Numbered from the stretch's first letter, positions 49,445 through 57,326 are shown. The stretch: DNA of 64,000 bases from Nocardioides sp. YR527 (GCF_900101045.1 NZ_FNFN01000010.1:62001-126000), one strand, 5' to 3'. The notes: generated by a model not told the origin, from the sequence alone. Program-made: numbers and translations.

Positions 49445-50601
49445 TGTGGGCTCCTAGCGGTGGACGGGGTGTCGAGGGGGAAGAGACGTACGTCCTCCGC
49501 GGCCCAGCTGCAGAGGACCTGGTCGCCGGGGGCGAGACGGGCGGCGCCGTGGGTGGGGCGGCGGATCAGGAGGCTGGTCTGGTCGAAGCGGAGCCCGAGA
49601 CGGTCGGATCTTTCGGTCACCTTGACGAGGTACTGGATGACCTCGCCCAGGGGGGAGACCTGGAGGACCTCGCCGGCGACGGTGTTGCGGCCCTCGGTCA
49701 GGTGGGTCCCGTTCCTGGACTCGATCGAGATCAGCTCGGGACGGACGGCCGCCTGGTGCGGCTCGCCTGGCTTCCCGTCGGGTTTCGCCGGACCCTCGAT
49801 CATCACGGACGGGGTCTCGACGGTGGTGCCGTCGGCGCTGACCTCGCCGTGCAGGAAGTTCTGCTGGCCGACGAAGCCCGCGACGTACGCGCTGGCGGGC
49901 TGGTTGTAGACGGTGTCGGCGTCGGCGAGCTGCTCGATCCGCCCGGCGCGCATGATCGCGATCCGGTCGCTCATCGCGAGCGCCTCGCCTTGGTCGTGGG
50001 TGACGAAGACGAAGGTGATCCCGAGGCGGGACTGGAGCAGCTTGAGCTCGACCTGCATCTCCTCGCGCAGCTGGCGGTCCAGGGCGCCCAGCGGCTCGTC
50101 GAGGAGGAGGACACCGGGGCGGTTGACCAGCGCCCGGGCGAGCGCCACCCGCTGCTGCTGGCCGCCGGAGAGCTGCGCCGGGCCGCGGTCGGCGAAGTCG
50201 AGCATCCGCACCATCCGCAGCGCCTCGACGACCCGCTCGCGGACCTCGGCCCGGGGGGTCCTGCGCTGCTGCAGCCCGTAGGCGACGTTCTCCGCGACGG
50301 ACTTGTGCGGGAAGAGCGCGTACGCCTGGAAGACCGTGTTCACGTCGCGTTGGTAGGGCGCGAGCCTGATCACGTCCTTGCCACCGATCGTGATGCTGCC
50401 GGAGTCGGGCTTCTCGAAGCCGGCGATCATGCGTAGCGTCGTGGTCTTGCCGCAGCCCGAGGGCCCGAGCAGCGAGATGAACTCGCCGGCCCGGATCTCC
50501 AGATCCAGGCCGTCGACCGCCGTGGCCTGGCCATAGGTCTTGGTCAGGCCGGTGATGGTTACCGAGCCGGAGGGTGGGTCCGGGGTAGCTGTCGTGGTCA
50601 T
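49441..50601 (-). CDS. potA: Polyamine-type ABC ATPase PotA
   Basis: 386 residues. Walker A GPSGCGKTT, signature LSGGQQQRVALARAL, Walker B VLLLDEPLGALD and switch THDQ, with a C-terminal TOBE-like region (APGDQVLCSWAAEDVRLF). ATP hydrolysis drives import. First gene of the coupled unit potA-potD-potB-potC-amidohydrolase. The ATG at 50601 is chosen since upstream frame (50646) has no better start signal. Upstream at 50656-50685 are two direct repeats AAAAGTACGG. Confidence 0.9.
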   Translation of the reverse strand: MTTTATPDPPSGSVTITGLTKTYGQATAVDGLDLEIRAGEFISLLGPSGCGKTTTLRMIAGFEKPDSGSITIGGKDVIRLAPYQRDVNTVFQAYALFPHKSVAENVAYGLQQRRTPRAEVRERVVEALRMVRMLDFADRGPAQLSGGQQQRVALARALVNRPGVLLLDEPLGALDRQLREEMQVELKLLQSRLGITFVFVTHDQGEALAMSDRIAIMRAGRIEQLADADTVYNQPASAYVAGFVGQQNFLHGEVSADGTTVETPSVMIEGPAKPDGKPGEPHQAAVRPELISIESRNGTHLTEGRNTVAGEVLQVSPLGEVIQYLVKVTERSDRLGLRFDQTSLLIRRPTHGAARLAPGDQVLCSWAAEDVRLFPLDTPSTARSPQ

Positions 50602-50655
50602 CGCTGCTCCAGTCGATTGTTCACTTAGCGCTGCATTCCACCACAAGAATCGGGG

Positions 50656-50685
50656 AAAAGTACGGAATCGGTTGTAAAAGTACGG
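50656..50685. promoter_or_regulatory. Direct repeats AAAAGTACGG upstream of potA
   Basis: Two identical 10-mers (50656-50665 and 50676-50685) 20 bp apart, i.e. two helical turns, 55 bp from the potA start. Typical of a dimeric regulator site. Lies between the divergent potA and nif3-like gene, so either could be the target. No regulator gene is adjacent. Confidence 0.5.
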
Positions 50686-50756
50686 TTACGAACTCGATTT
50701 CGTGTATGCCGTCTCCGGTGAGTGTGGCCCCGGTCCCGGGATCTAGGGTTGACCCC

Positions 50757-51554
50757 ATGCCGACCCCGCCACCGCTGTCTGTCGTCACCTCGTTGCTCGA
50801 CGAGTGGTACCCGCCCGCCACCGCCGACGAATGGGATGCCGTCGGCCTGGTGTGGGGCGAGCCATCGCAGCCGGTCTCGAAGGTGCTTCTCGCTGTCGAT
50901 CCGACCCTCCCGGTCGCCGAGGAGGCGGCCGCGTGGGGTGCGGACCTGGTCGTCGTCCATCATCCGCTCTTCCTCAAGGGTGTGCACGGGTTCGCGCCGA
51001 CGACCCCTAAAGGGCGTACGCTCTCGACGCTCGTCTCCGCGGGGTGCGGGCTGCTCACCGCTCACACCAACGCCGACCAGGCGCTCGGCGGCGTCTCGGA
51101 GTCGCTGGCGCTCGCGCTCGGACTGAGCTCGCTGCGACCGCTGGTGCCGGGGGAGTCCCCCGAGGTCGGGACGGGCCGTTCGGGGACCGTCGAGCCAACC
51201 ACGCTGGGTGCCTTCGCCGAGTCCGTGGCGGCCGCGCTGCCCGCGACCACGGCCGGGATCCGGGTCGCCGGCGACCTCGACCGGCCGGTGTCCTCGGTGG
51301 CGCTGTGCGGCGGCGCGGGTGACTTCCTGCTCGACCAGGTGGCTGCGTACGACGTCTATGTGACCAGCGATCTGCGCCACCATCCGGCCTCGGAGTTCCT
51401 CGAGAGGGGCGGTGCGTTGATCGACATCCCGCACTGGGCGGCGGAGTGGACCTGGCTCCCTGTGCTGGCGAGGCGACTTCGGGAGGCATTCGGAGATACG
51501 GTGGAGACCCGGGTCTCGCAGATCGTCACGGACCCGTGGACTTTGCGATTGTGA
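50757..51554 (+). CDS. Nif3-like dinuclear metal-centre protein
   Basis: 265 residues. DAVGLVWGE, VVVHHPLFLKG and LTAHTNADQALGG near the N-terminus, and the C-terminal IDIPHWAAEW, are the conserved metal-binding blocks of the Nif3/YqfO family (hexameric, dinuclear metal centre; GTP cyclohydrolase-like annotations are unproven). In Mycobacterium tuberculosis the orthologue Rv2230c is upstream of Rv2229c and Rv2228c, which match the two genes here. ATG at 50757; -10-like TAGGGT directly upstream hints at a leaderless mRNA. Confidence 0.85.
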   Translation: MPTPPPLSVVTSLLDEWYPPATADEWDAVGLVWGEPSQPVSKVLLAVDPTLPVAEEAAAWGADLVVVHHPLFLKGVHGFAPTTPKGRTLSTLVSAGCGLLTAHTNADQALGGVSESLALALGLSSLRPLVPGESPEVGTGRSGTVEPTTLGAFAESVAAALPATTAGIRVAGDLDRPVSSVALCGGAGDFLLDQVAAYDVYVTSDLRHHPASEFLERGGALIDIPHWAAEWTWLPVLARRLREAFGDTVETRVSQIVTDPWTLRL

Positions 51555-51572
51555 ATAATTGAGGAGAATCCG

Positions 51573-52313
51573 CTGAAAGCCGACCCGTTCGCCCAGGTGA
51601 AGCTGCTCGACGTCTGTGAGCTGGACTCGCGTGCGCTCCAGCTCCGCCACCGCCGTGCGCATCTGCCGCAGGCCGCCGTCGTGGCGGAGCTGCAGGCATC
51701 GAAGAAGACCACCGACGATGCCGTACGCGACGCCCGGGTCACGCGCGACGACCTCGAGCGAGTGCAGAAGAAGGCCGACGCCGACGTCGAGGCGGTCAAG
51801 ACCCGCCGCCGGCGCGACCAGGAGCGGATGGACTCGGGGGCGATCAGCAGCGCCAAGGACCTCGAGCGCATGCAGCACGAGCTGGCCACCCTCGACCGCC
51901 GGATCTCGGTGCTCGAGGACGAGGAGCTCGAGGTCATGGAGCAGCTCGAGGAGGCTCAGGCGAGCGTGACCCGGCTCGAGGCCGAGCTCGCCGAGATCAG
52001 CGAGAAGCTCGCGGTCGCGGTCGACTCCGTCGACGTCGAGACCTCCAAGATCGACGGCGAGCTCGCCGGGGTCGCCGAGGAGCGGACGCCGGCGCTCGAA
52101 GGTATCCCCGATGACCTGCTCGCCCTCTACACGCGACTGAGCGACAAGATGGGTGTCGGTGCCGCCGAGCTGCGCGCCCGCCGCTGTGGCGGTTGCAACC
52201 TCCAGCTCGACCCCGCCGAGATCTCCCGCATCCGCGGCCTCGCCGCCGACGAGGTCGTGCGCTGCGAGGAGTGCTCCCGCATCCTGGTCCGCACCGCCGA
52301 GTCGGGTCTGTGA
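51573..52313 (+). CDS. C4 zinc-ribbon coiled-coil protein (CdsZ-like)
   Basis: 246 residues. Long coiled coil (about 20-150: QHELATLDRRISVLEDEELE and so on) followed by a C-terminal C4 zinc ribbon CGGCNLQL / CEECSRIL, the zf-RING_7 pattern; the Streptomyces/mycobacterial orthologue Rv2229c/CdsZ sits in the same gene order. Family members begin xKADPFAQL, which places the start at a rare CTG (51573-51575), with GAGGAG seven bases upstream; the next in-frame start is GTG at 51597 and would lose the conserved N-terminus. Stop overlaps the phosphatase start by four bases. Confidence 0.8.
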   Translation: MKADPFAQVKLLDVCELDSRALQLRHRRAHLPQAAVVAELQASKKTTDDAVRDARVTRDDLERVQKKADADVEAVKTRRRRDQERMDSGAISSAKDLERMQHELATLDRRISVLEDEELEVMEQLEEAQASVTRLEAELAEISEKLAVAVDSVDVETSKIDGELAGVAEERTPALEGIPDDLLALYTRLSDKMGVGAAELRARRCGGCNLQLDPAEISRIRGLAADEVVRCEECSRILVRTAESGL

Positions 52314-52996
52314 GCGAGAAGACTGCGCGTGGCTGGGGGGCCGGCGCGGCGGCGACGACCCTGGTCCTCGTACGCCACGGGGTCACCAAGCACACCGCCG
52401 CCAAGGCGTTCTCCGGTGGTCTCGGCGGCGACAACCCGCCGCTGACCCAGGAGGGCCGCGAGCAGGTGCTGCTGACCGCGGAGTGGCTGCGGCCGCTCGC
52501 CGCGTCCGTGTCGACCGTCGTCACCTCGCCGGTCCTGCGCACCGTCGAGACCGCCGAGCTCGTCGCCGGTGTCCTGGGCGCCCGGATCACCGAGGAGCCG
52601 GGCTTCGCGGAGATCGAGTTCGGCGAGTGGGAAGGGCTCACCTTCGGTGAGGTCGCCGAGCAGTTCCCCGAGGAGATGCGGGTATGGATGGGCGCGACCG
52701 AGGTCGCGCCGCCGGGCGGTGAGTCGTTCGACGCCGCACAGAAGCGCGTGCTCGCGGGACTGTCCCGCGTGCTCGAGGAGCGCGCCGGCGAGACCGTCGT
52801 GGTCACCTCGCACGTGTCACCGATCAAGCTGATCGTCGCTCACGCACTGGGAGCCCCGATCGGCGGAGTCTTCAGCATGGAGCTCTCGCCCGCCTCCGTC
52901 ACGGTCATCTCCTTCTTCGCCGACGACCGCGCCTCCATGCGCCTCTTCAACGGCCTCCCCGTCTCCCGCGACCCCTTCGCCGCTGGCACCTTCTGA
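52310..52996 (+). CDS. CobC-like histidine phosphatase (RNase HI domain absent)
   Basis: 228 residues from the GTG at 52310. LVLVRHGVTKH carries the RHG phosphohistidine motif, then SPVLRTVETAEL, EIEFGEWEG and TSHVSPIK, the conserved residues of the phosphoglycerate-mutase superfamily. In mycobacteria this position is occupied by Rv2228c, an RNase HI-CobC fusion; here only the phosphatase part exists, and the N-terminus (VSEKTARGWGAGAAATTL) shows no RNase HI residues. Probable role in alpha-ribazole phosphate or another small phosphate ester; unproven. Gene overlaps the zinc-ribbon stop. Confidence 0.85.
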   Translation: MSEKTARGWGAGAAATTLVLVRHGVTKHTAAKAFSGGLGGDNPPLTQEGREQVLLTAEWLRPLAASVSTVVTSPVLRTVETAELVAGVLGARITEEPGFAEIEFGEWEGLTFGEVAEQFPEEMRVWMGATEVAPPGGESFDAAQKRVLAGLSRVLEERAGETVVVTSHVSPIKLIVAHALGAPIGGVFSMELSPASVTVISFFADDRASMRLFNGLPVSRDPFAAGTF

Positions 52997-53026
52997 CCTG
53001 GTCGGGTCGCGGATCAACGCGCGAAA

Positions 53027-53140
53027 GCGACTGTGTTGGTCTCGACACGCTCGCTGGCGCTCGCGGCTCGACCGACGGTGATCCGCTGGTCGAGCCGCCG
53101 GAGCCGCTAGGCGGAGGCGTGTCGAGACCAACACAGTCGC
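53027..53140. repeat. Interspersed repeat, copy C (inverted pair)
   Basis: The same 23-mer (starting GCGACTGTGTTGGTCTCG) is read rightward at 53027-53049 and leftward at 53118-53140, perfectly. Between are a GCTCGCTGGCGC-type centre and, facing left, the typical CCGCCTAGCGGCTCCGGCGG middle and GGCTCGACC. Lies between the phosphatase gene and the GIY-YIG gene; its right edge touches the GIY-YIG stop codon. Confidence 0.85.
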
Positions 53141-53524
53141 CTATGGTGCTCGTTTGCCACGCCTGCGAGATAGGTCGTGAAGCCGTTCGAAGTCACCGGC
53201 GATCAAGGCTTCGCGTTTGGCCCGGCTCCATCCTTGGATCTGTTTCTCGCGTCGGTAGGCGTCGTCGATCGTCTGGTGTTCCTCGGCGTATGCCAACCTG
53301 ACCGGCAGTCGTCGGACCGTGAACTCTGCACCGAGGCCGGCGTTGTGCTCGGCGATGCGTCTCTCCAGGTCGTAGGTGCTTCCGACGTAGAGCATGTGAT
53401 CGCGGCAGCGGAGGATGTACGTGTAGGGCATGGCCCGATTCTGGGCGCGACCACCGACAGTTTCGCCGACGGCGACTGTGTTGGTCTCGACACGCCTACG
53501 CCTAGCGGCTCCGGCGGCTCGACC
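53088..53524. mobile_element. Candidate element: GIY-YIG gene between 53-bp inverted repeats
   Basis: 53088-53140 and 53472-53524 are inverted copies with 52 of 53 positions identical. They enclose exactly the GIY-YIG gene (53141-53431) plus 40 bp. The arms are the interspersed repeat found elsewhere in the window, pointing outward from the gene. No transposase is present. Candidate for a nuclease-borne repeat family. Confidence 0.5.
53141..53431 (-). CDS. GIY-YIG nuclease (YhbQ/UPF0213-like)
   Basis: 96 residues, one domain. YTYILRCRDHMLYVGSTYDL is the GIY/YIG pair, followed by RRIAEHNAG (Arg and Glu of the active site) and YREKQIQGW. The fold is the small single-domain GIY-YIG (UvrC-type fold, YhbQ/UPF0213). 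Such proteins cleave DNA with one metal ion; no cellular role is established. The gene is bounded by copies of the interspersed repeat on both sides, with the stop codon TAG at the very edge of copy C. Standard codon usage for the genome. Confidence 0.85.
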   Translation of the reverse strand: MPYTYILRCRDHMLYVGSTYDLERRIAEHNAGLGAEFTVRRLPVRLAYAEEHQTIDDAYRREKQIQGWSRAKREALIAGDFERLHDLSRRRGKRAP

Positions 53525-53637
53525 GACGGGCGGCCCCGCGGGCTCGACCGACGGGCGGTTTGGCGGGCTCGACCGACGGGCGGTTTGGCGGCTCGAGTGA
53601 CGGGCGGCCCCGCGGCTCGACCGACGAGGACGGTGAG
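53472..53637 (+). repeat. Interspersed repeat, copy D, with tandem 24/25-bp units
   Basis: Starts with the family 23-mer (53472-53494) and the CCGCCTAGCGG-type middle, then five tandem units beginning GGCTCGACCGACGG at 53516, 53541, 53566, 53590 and 53614 (period 25, 25, 24, 24). The units differ in a CCCCGC or TTTGGC block and the fourth has GGCTCGAGTGACGG. Seven bases before the yaaA stop. Confidence 0.85.
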
Positions 53638-53643
53638 CTGGGC

Positions 53644-54420
53644 TCAGATCTCGGTGACGACTACGTCCAGCTGGGTGCCCGTCTTCGTCGGGGCGCTCTC
53701 CTCGACGGTCCAGCCGAGGTCGCGGAAGGCGTCGGCGAGCTTGGCGGGGGTGCGGGGGTTGGCGCCGGACTCGAGGAGGGCTCGGACGAGGCGGCCCTTG
53801 GTGGCCTTGTTGAAGTGGCTGACTACCTTGCGCTGGCCGTTGTGCTCGTGGAGGACGCGGACGGTGGCGGTGCGGGCGGCGACCTCCTCGGGGCGCCAGA
53901 AGGCTGCGTACGTCCCGGACCGGAGGTCCACGAGCAGGCCGTCGCCGAGGGCCTCGGTGATGCCGGCGCCGAGGTGAGCGCGCCAGTGGGACTGGATGCC
54001 GCCGATGCCGGGGAGGGTGGTGTCGCCCGAGAGACGGTACGCGGGGATGCGGTCGGCGAGGCCGACGAGGCCGAACACGGAGCTGGTCACCATGACCCGG
54101 CTGGTCGCGCGGCGCTTGGCGGCCGGCGACAGGGTGGCGGGGGAGAGGGCGTCGTAGAGGACGCCGGTGTAGATCCGGTCGGCACGCGCGGTGGGGGCAT
54201 CGTTCAGTCCGGCGTTCAAGGTGACGAGCTCGGGCTGGGTCTTCGGGATGCCGAGGATGTCGACTGCCTCGTCGGGGCGCGTGGCGCAGAGCTCGACGAG
54301 TGCGTCGATGACCTTGGCGCGGGCCGGGGTCAGGACGGGGAGCGAGAGCGAGTCGAGCGCGAGCGGGTTGCCGCGTACGGCCGCGGTCTTGCCCTCCGAG
54401 GGCGGCAGCAGGATCAGCAC
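53644..54420 (-). CDS. yaaA: YaaA-family peroxide-stress protein
   Basis: 258 residues from a GTG at 54420. LILLPPSEGKT is the family's N-terminal motif, and IYTGVLYDAL, SSVFGLVGLADRIPAYRL, DLRSGTYAAFW and FNKATKGRLVRALL follow in order (DUF328/YaaA). E. coli YaaA limits free iron during hydrogen peroxide stress and binds DNA. Normal length for the family. It lies next to the GIY-YIG unit. Divergent from the small membrane-protein gene at 54523. Confidence 0.9.
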   Translation of the reverse strand: MLILLPPSEGKTAAVRGNPLALDSLSLPVLTPARAKVIDALVELCATRPDEAVDILGIPKTQPELVTLNAGLNDAPTARADRIYTGVLYDALSPATLSPAAKRRATSRVMVTSSVFGLVGLADRIPAYRLSGDTTLPGIGGIQSHWRAHLGAGITEALGDGLLVDLRSGTYAAFWRPEEVAARTATVRVLHEHNGQRKVVSHFNKATKGRLVRALLESGANPRTPAKLADAFRDLGWTVEESAPTKTGTQLDVVVTEI

Positions 54421-54522
54421 AGGGACTATCGTGCCGCCCGGGACCAGGATGGCCGAATCGAGGATTGGGTATCTTCCAAAGTGCCCGTGACCTGGGGGAA
54501 CGCGTGAGCCTACATTCCAGGG

Positions 54523-54855
54523 ATGATCGTTCTGGCTGCCGAACCGACGTCCTCCACAGGCGTTTCCGGCATCCTTGTCGTGATCATCGTCCTCGGCGTG
54601 ATCTGGCTGATGCAGGACCTCTCGAAGAAGTCCAGGGCGCGGTCGGAACGCCTCCGGGCGAAGCGGTCGTTGACCGCCACGCAGCGCAAGCTACTGAGGA
54701 AGATCGACAGGGCGGCGAAGTCCGGTAACGGGTCCACGAAGGAGCTGAACGGCCAGTTCGGTGCGTTCAAGGGAAACCCGAAGGCGTTCAGCAAGGAGGC
54801 GGCGGCGCTTCACAAGGCGTACAAGGCATCGAAGGACTCGAAGAAGAAGAAATAG
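54523..54855 (+). CDS. Small single-span membrane protein (110 aa)
   Basis: 110 residues. One hydrophobic helix (GVSGILVVIIVLGVIWLMQD), then a very basic tail rich in Lys, Arg and Ser ending KDSKKKK. The tail would be cytoplasmic and could bind nucleic acid or membranes; no family is recognised. It is followed after 17 bp by the RNB ribonuclease gene on the same strand. Confidence 0.55.
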   Translation: MIVLAAEPTSSTGVSGILVVIIVLGVIWLMQDLSKKSRARSERLRAKRSLTATQRKLLRKIDRAAKSGNGSTKELNGQFGAFKGNPKAFSKEAAALHKAYKASKDSKKKK

Positions 54856-54872
54856 CCATTAGCATTCCGGCC

Positions 54873-56336
54873 ATGGGTTCCGCACGCATCATCCGGGTGG
54901 CCAGGGCCGATAGCGGTGTCGCCGCCACCACGCTCCGAGACGGGATCGCCGCGCTCCAGGCCGAGCTGGGGGTGAGCGCCGAGTTCCCGCCGGAGGTGGA
55001 GGAGGCGGCGGCCGCCGCCGCGGCCGACCCCAGGCTCCCGGAGCTGGACCGCACCGACCTGCCGTTCGTCACGATCGACCCCGAGACGTCGATGGACCTC
55101 GACCAGGCGCTCCACCTGGAGCGCGACGGCGACGGCTACGTGGTGCACTACGCGATCGCCGACGTGGCCGCCTTCGTGGCGCCCGGCGACCCGGTCGACA
55201 TCGAGGCCAACAGGCGCGGCGAGTCGCTCTACGCCGCCGACGCGAAGATCCCGCTCCACCCCAAGGTGCTCTCCGAGGGCGCCGCCTCGCTGCTCCCGGA
55301 CCAGGTACGTCCCGCCCTGCTGTGGACCCACAAGCTCGACGCGACCGGCGAGGGAACCGACACCGTCGTCGAGCGGGCGCTGGTCAGGTCGCGGGCCAAG
55401 CTCTCCTACGAGGGCGTGCAGAAGATGTTCGACGGTGAGGGCTTCGGTGATGCCGACTACGCCGACTCCCTCGAGCTGCTCAAGGAGATCGGCGAGAAGC
55501 GGATCGCCCTGGAGGCGGCCCGCGGCGGGGTCAACCTGCCGCTGCGCGACCAGGAGATCTCGGTCGAGGGCGATCGGTGGTCGTTGGAGTACCGCGACCT
55601 GCTGCCCGTCGAGGACTGGAACGCCCAGATCTCGCTGCTCACCGGCTTCGCCGCCGCGGACCTGATGGTCTACGCCCGGGTCGGGCTGCTGCGGACCCTG
55701 CCCGAGCCCGACCCCCGAGACGTCCAGCGGCTGCACCGCACGGCTCGCGCGCTCGGCCTGGAGTGGCCCGCGGAGATGCTCTACCCCGACTTCATCCGCT
55801 CCCTGGACGGCAGGAACGGCAAGCACGCCGCGATGGCGATCGCGTGCACCCGGCTGCTGCGCGGGAGCGGGTACGCCTCCTTCAACGGTGAGCTCCCCGA
55901 GCTGACCGAGCACTCGGCGCTGGCCAACGAGTACATGCACGTGACGGCGCCGCTGCGCCGGCTGATCGACCGCTACGCCGGCGAGGTCTGCCTGGCGCTC
56001 TGTGCCGACCAGCCGGTACCCGACTGGGTGACCAGCGCATTCACCACCCTCCCGGAGACCATGCGCGCCTCCTCGCGCACCAGCGGTGCCTACGAGCGCG
56101 GCGTCGTCGACCTGGTCGAGGCCGGGTTGCTGTCCCAGCGGGTCGGGGAGAGGTTCGCCGCGGTGGTCGTCGAGGTCGACGACGAGGACAAGCAGAAGGG
56201 CTCGATCACGGTCGAGGAGCCCGCCATCGAGGCCCGGGCCACCGGCACGACGGCCCTCCCGCTCGGCGAGGAGGTCGAGGTGCGGCTCGAGACGGCCGAC
56301 GTCGTCGCCCGGAAGGTCAGCTTCACCATCGACTGA
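54873..56336 (+). CDS. RNB-domain ribonuclease (RNase II/R-like)
   Basis: 487 residues. The RNB signature is TIDPETSMDLDQALHLE, with three of the four catalytic Asp residues in place (DP...D.D) and the fourth replaced by Gln, as recalled for the actinobacterial branch; also HYAIADVAAFV, RRGESLYAADAKIPLHPKVL and HVTAPLRRLIDRY. RNase II/R enzymes degrade RNA 3' to 5'. Cold-shock and S1 domains of RNase II are not obvious (N-terminus is short), so it may rely on other factors for binding. Starts with ATG 54873. Confidence 0.85.
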   Translation: MGSARIIRVARADSGVAATTLRDGIAALQAELGVSAEFPPEVEEAAAAAAADPRLPELDRTDLPFVTIDPETSMDLDQALHLERDGDGYVVHYAIADVAAFVAPGDPVDIEANRRGESLYAADAKIPLHPKVLSEGAASLLPDQVRPALLWTHKLDATGEGTDTVVERALVRSRAKLSYEGVQKMFDGEGFGDADYADSLELLKEIGEKRIALEAARGGVNLPLRDQEISVEGDRWSLEYRDLLPVEDWNAQISLLTGFAAADLMVYARVGLLRTLPEPDPRDVQRLHRTARALGLEWPAEMLYPDFIRSLDGRNGKHAAMAIACTRLLRGSGYASFNGELPELTEHSALANEYMHVTAPLRRLIDRYAGEVCLALCADQPVPDWVTSAFTTLPETMRASSRTSGAYERGVVDLVEAGLLSQRVGERFAAVVVEVDDEDKQKGSITVEEPAIEARATGTTALPLGEEVEVRLETADVVARKVSFTID

Positions 56337-56355
56337 CCTCCCGGACGTACGTCTG

Positions 56356-57288
56356 TCAGGAGATCAGCTCGTCGAGGCGGTTGTAGACCTCGGCGGAGCC
56401 CTCGATCACCCGGCTGTGCTCACCCTCGATCGAGACGGGAACGTCACCCTGGACGGTGATGCGGCGCACCTCGCGCGGCAGCTCGTCGAAGTCGGCGACG
56501 GCGTAGTGCTGGGTGGCGCGGTTGTCCCAGATCGCGACGTCGCCCCGCTGCCAGTGCCAGCGGACGGTGTTCTCCAGGGCGGTGACCCGGTCCTGGAGGA
56601 GGTTGAAGAGGGTCGCGCTCTCCTTCTGGTTCAGGCCGCTGAAGTGCTTGACGAAGTGGCCCAGGACGAGCGCGCGCTCGCCGGTCTCGGGGTGGATCCG
56701 GACCGCCGGGTGCTCGGTCCGGTAGATCGTGGAGACGAACTCCTCGCGCTTGCGCGCGGCCACGTCGTCGGTGGAATCGGCCTGGTCGGGGCGTACGTAG
56801 TCGTAGTCGTTGGAGTGGATAGCCCACAGGTTGTCGACGAGCGCCTTGAGCTGGGGGTGGAGCCGCTCGTAGGCGGTGACGGTGTTGGCCCAGACGGTGT
56901 TGCCGCCGTACTCGGGGATCTCCGCGCCGCGGAGGATCGAGAACGCCGGCGGCCGGTCGACGAAGGTGACGTCGGTGTGCCAGGAGTTGGCGGCCATGCC
57001 GCGGTTGGCCTTGAGGGTCAGGACGCGGGCGCTGCCGGTGTTCACGGTCGGGTGGGCCGTCGTCAGCGGCCCCAGGCGCTCACCGAACGCGATCTGCGCG
57101 CGGTCGTCGAGGTGGTCCTGGCCGCGGAAGAAGACGACCTTGTTCTCCAGGACGGCGGACCGGATCTCGGCGATCGTCTCGGCGGGGAGGTCGCCGGAGA
57201 GGGTCACGCCGTCGATGCGGGCGCCGATCCGGCCACCCACCTTGTGGACGGTCAGCTCGTTGACGGGGGATGCTTCGGTGATGGTCAT
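56356..57288 (-). CDS. TauD/TfdA-family Fe(II)/2-oxoglutarate dioxygenase
   Basis: 310 residues. The facial triad is HTD (His104, Asp106 in NSWHTDVTF) and the later TQHYAV His; an Arg near RRIT binds 2-oxoglutarate. FFRGQDHLDDRAQIAFGERL and GGNTVWANTVTAYERL are typical of taurine dioxygenases. It hydroxylates a small sulfonate, herbicide-like or carboxylate substrate; the exact one is unknown. GGAGACCACG before the ATG. Divergent from the ADHFE1-like gene with a palindrome between. Confidence 0.87.
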   Translation of the reverse strand: MTITEASPVNELTVHKVGGRIGARIDGVTLSGDLPAETIAEIRSAVLENKVVFFRGQDHLDDRAQIAFGERLGPLTTAHPTVNTGSARVLTLKANRGMAANSWHTDVTFVDRPPAFSILRGAEIPEYGGNTVWANTVTAYERLHPQLKALVDNLWAIHSNDYDYVRPDQADSTDDVAARKREEFVSTIYRTEHPAVRIHPETGERALVLGHFVKHFSGLNQKESATLFNLLQDRVTALENTVRWHWQRGDVAIWDNRATQHYAVADFDELPREVRRITVQGDVPVSIEGEHSRVIEGSAEVYNRLDELIS

Positions 57289-57326
57289 TCGTGGTCTCCT
57301 CTGACGGCGTCGGCTTGATCTGAATA

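Noticed and set aside
53516..53637. CRISPR array
   Set aside because: Units are contiguous 24/25-bp tandem repeats without spacers.
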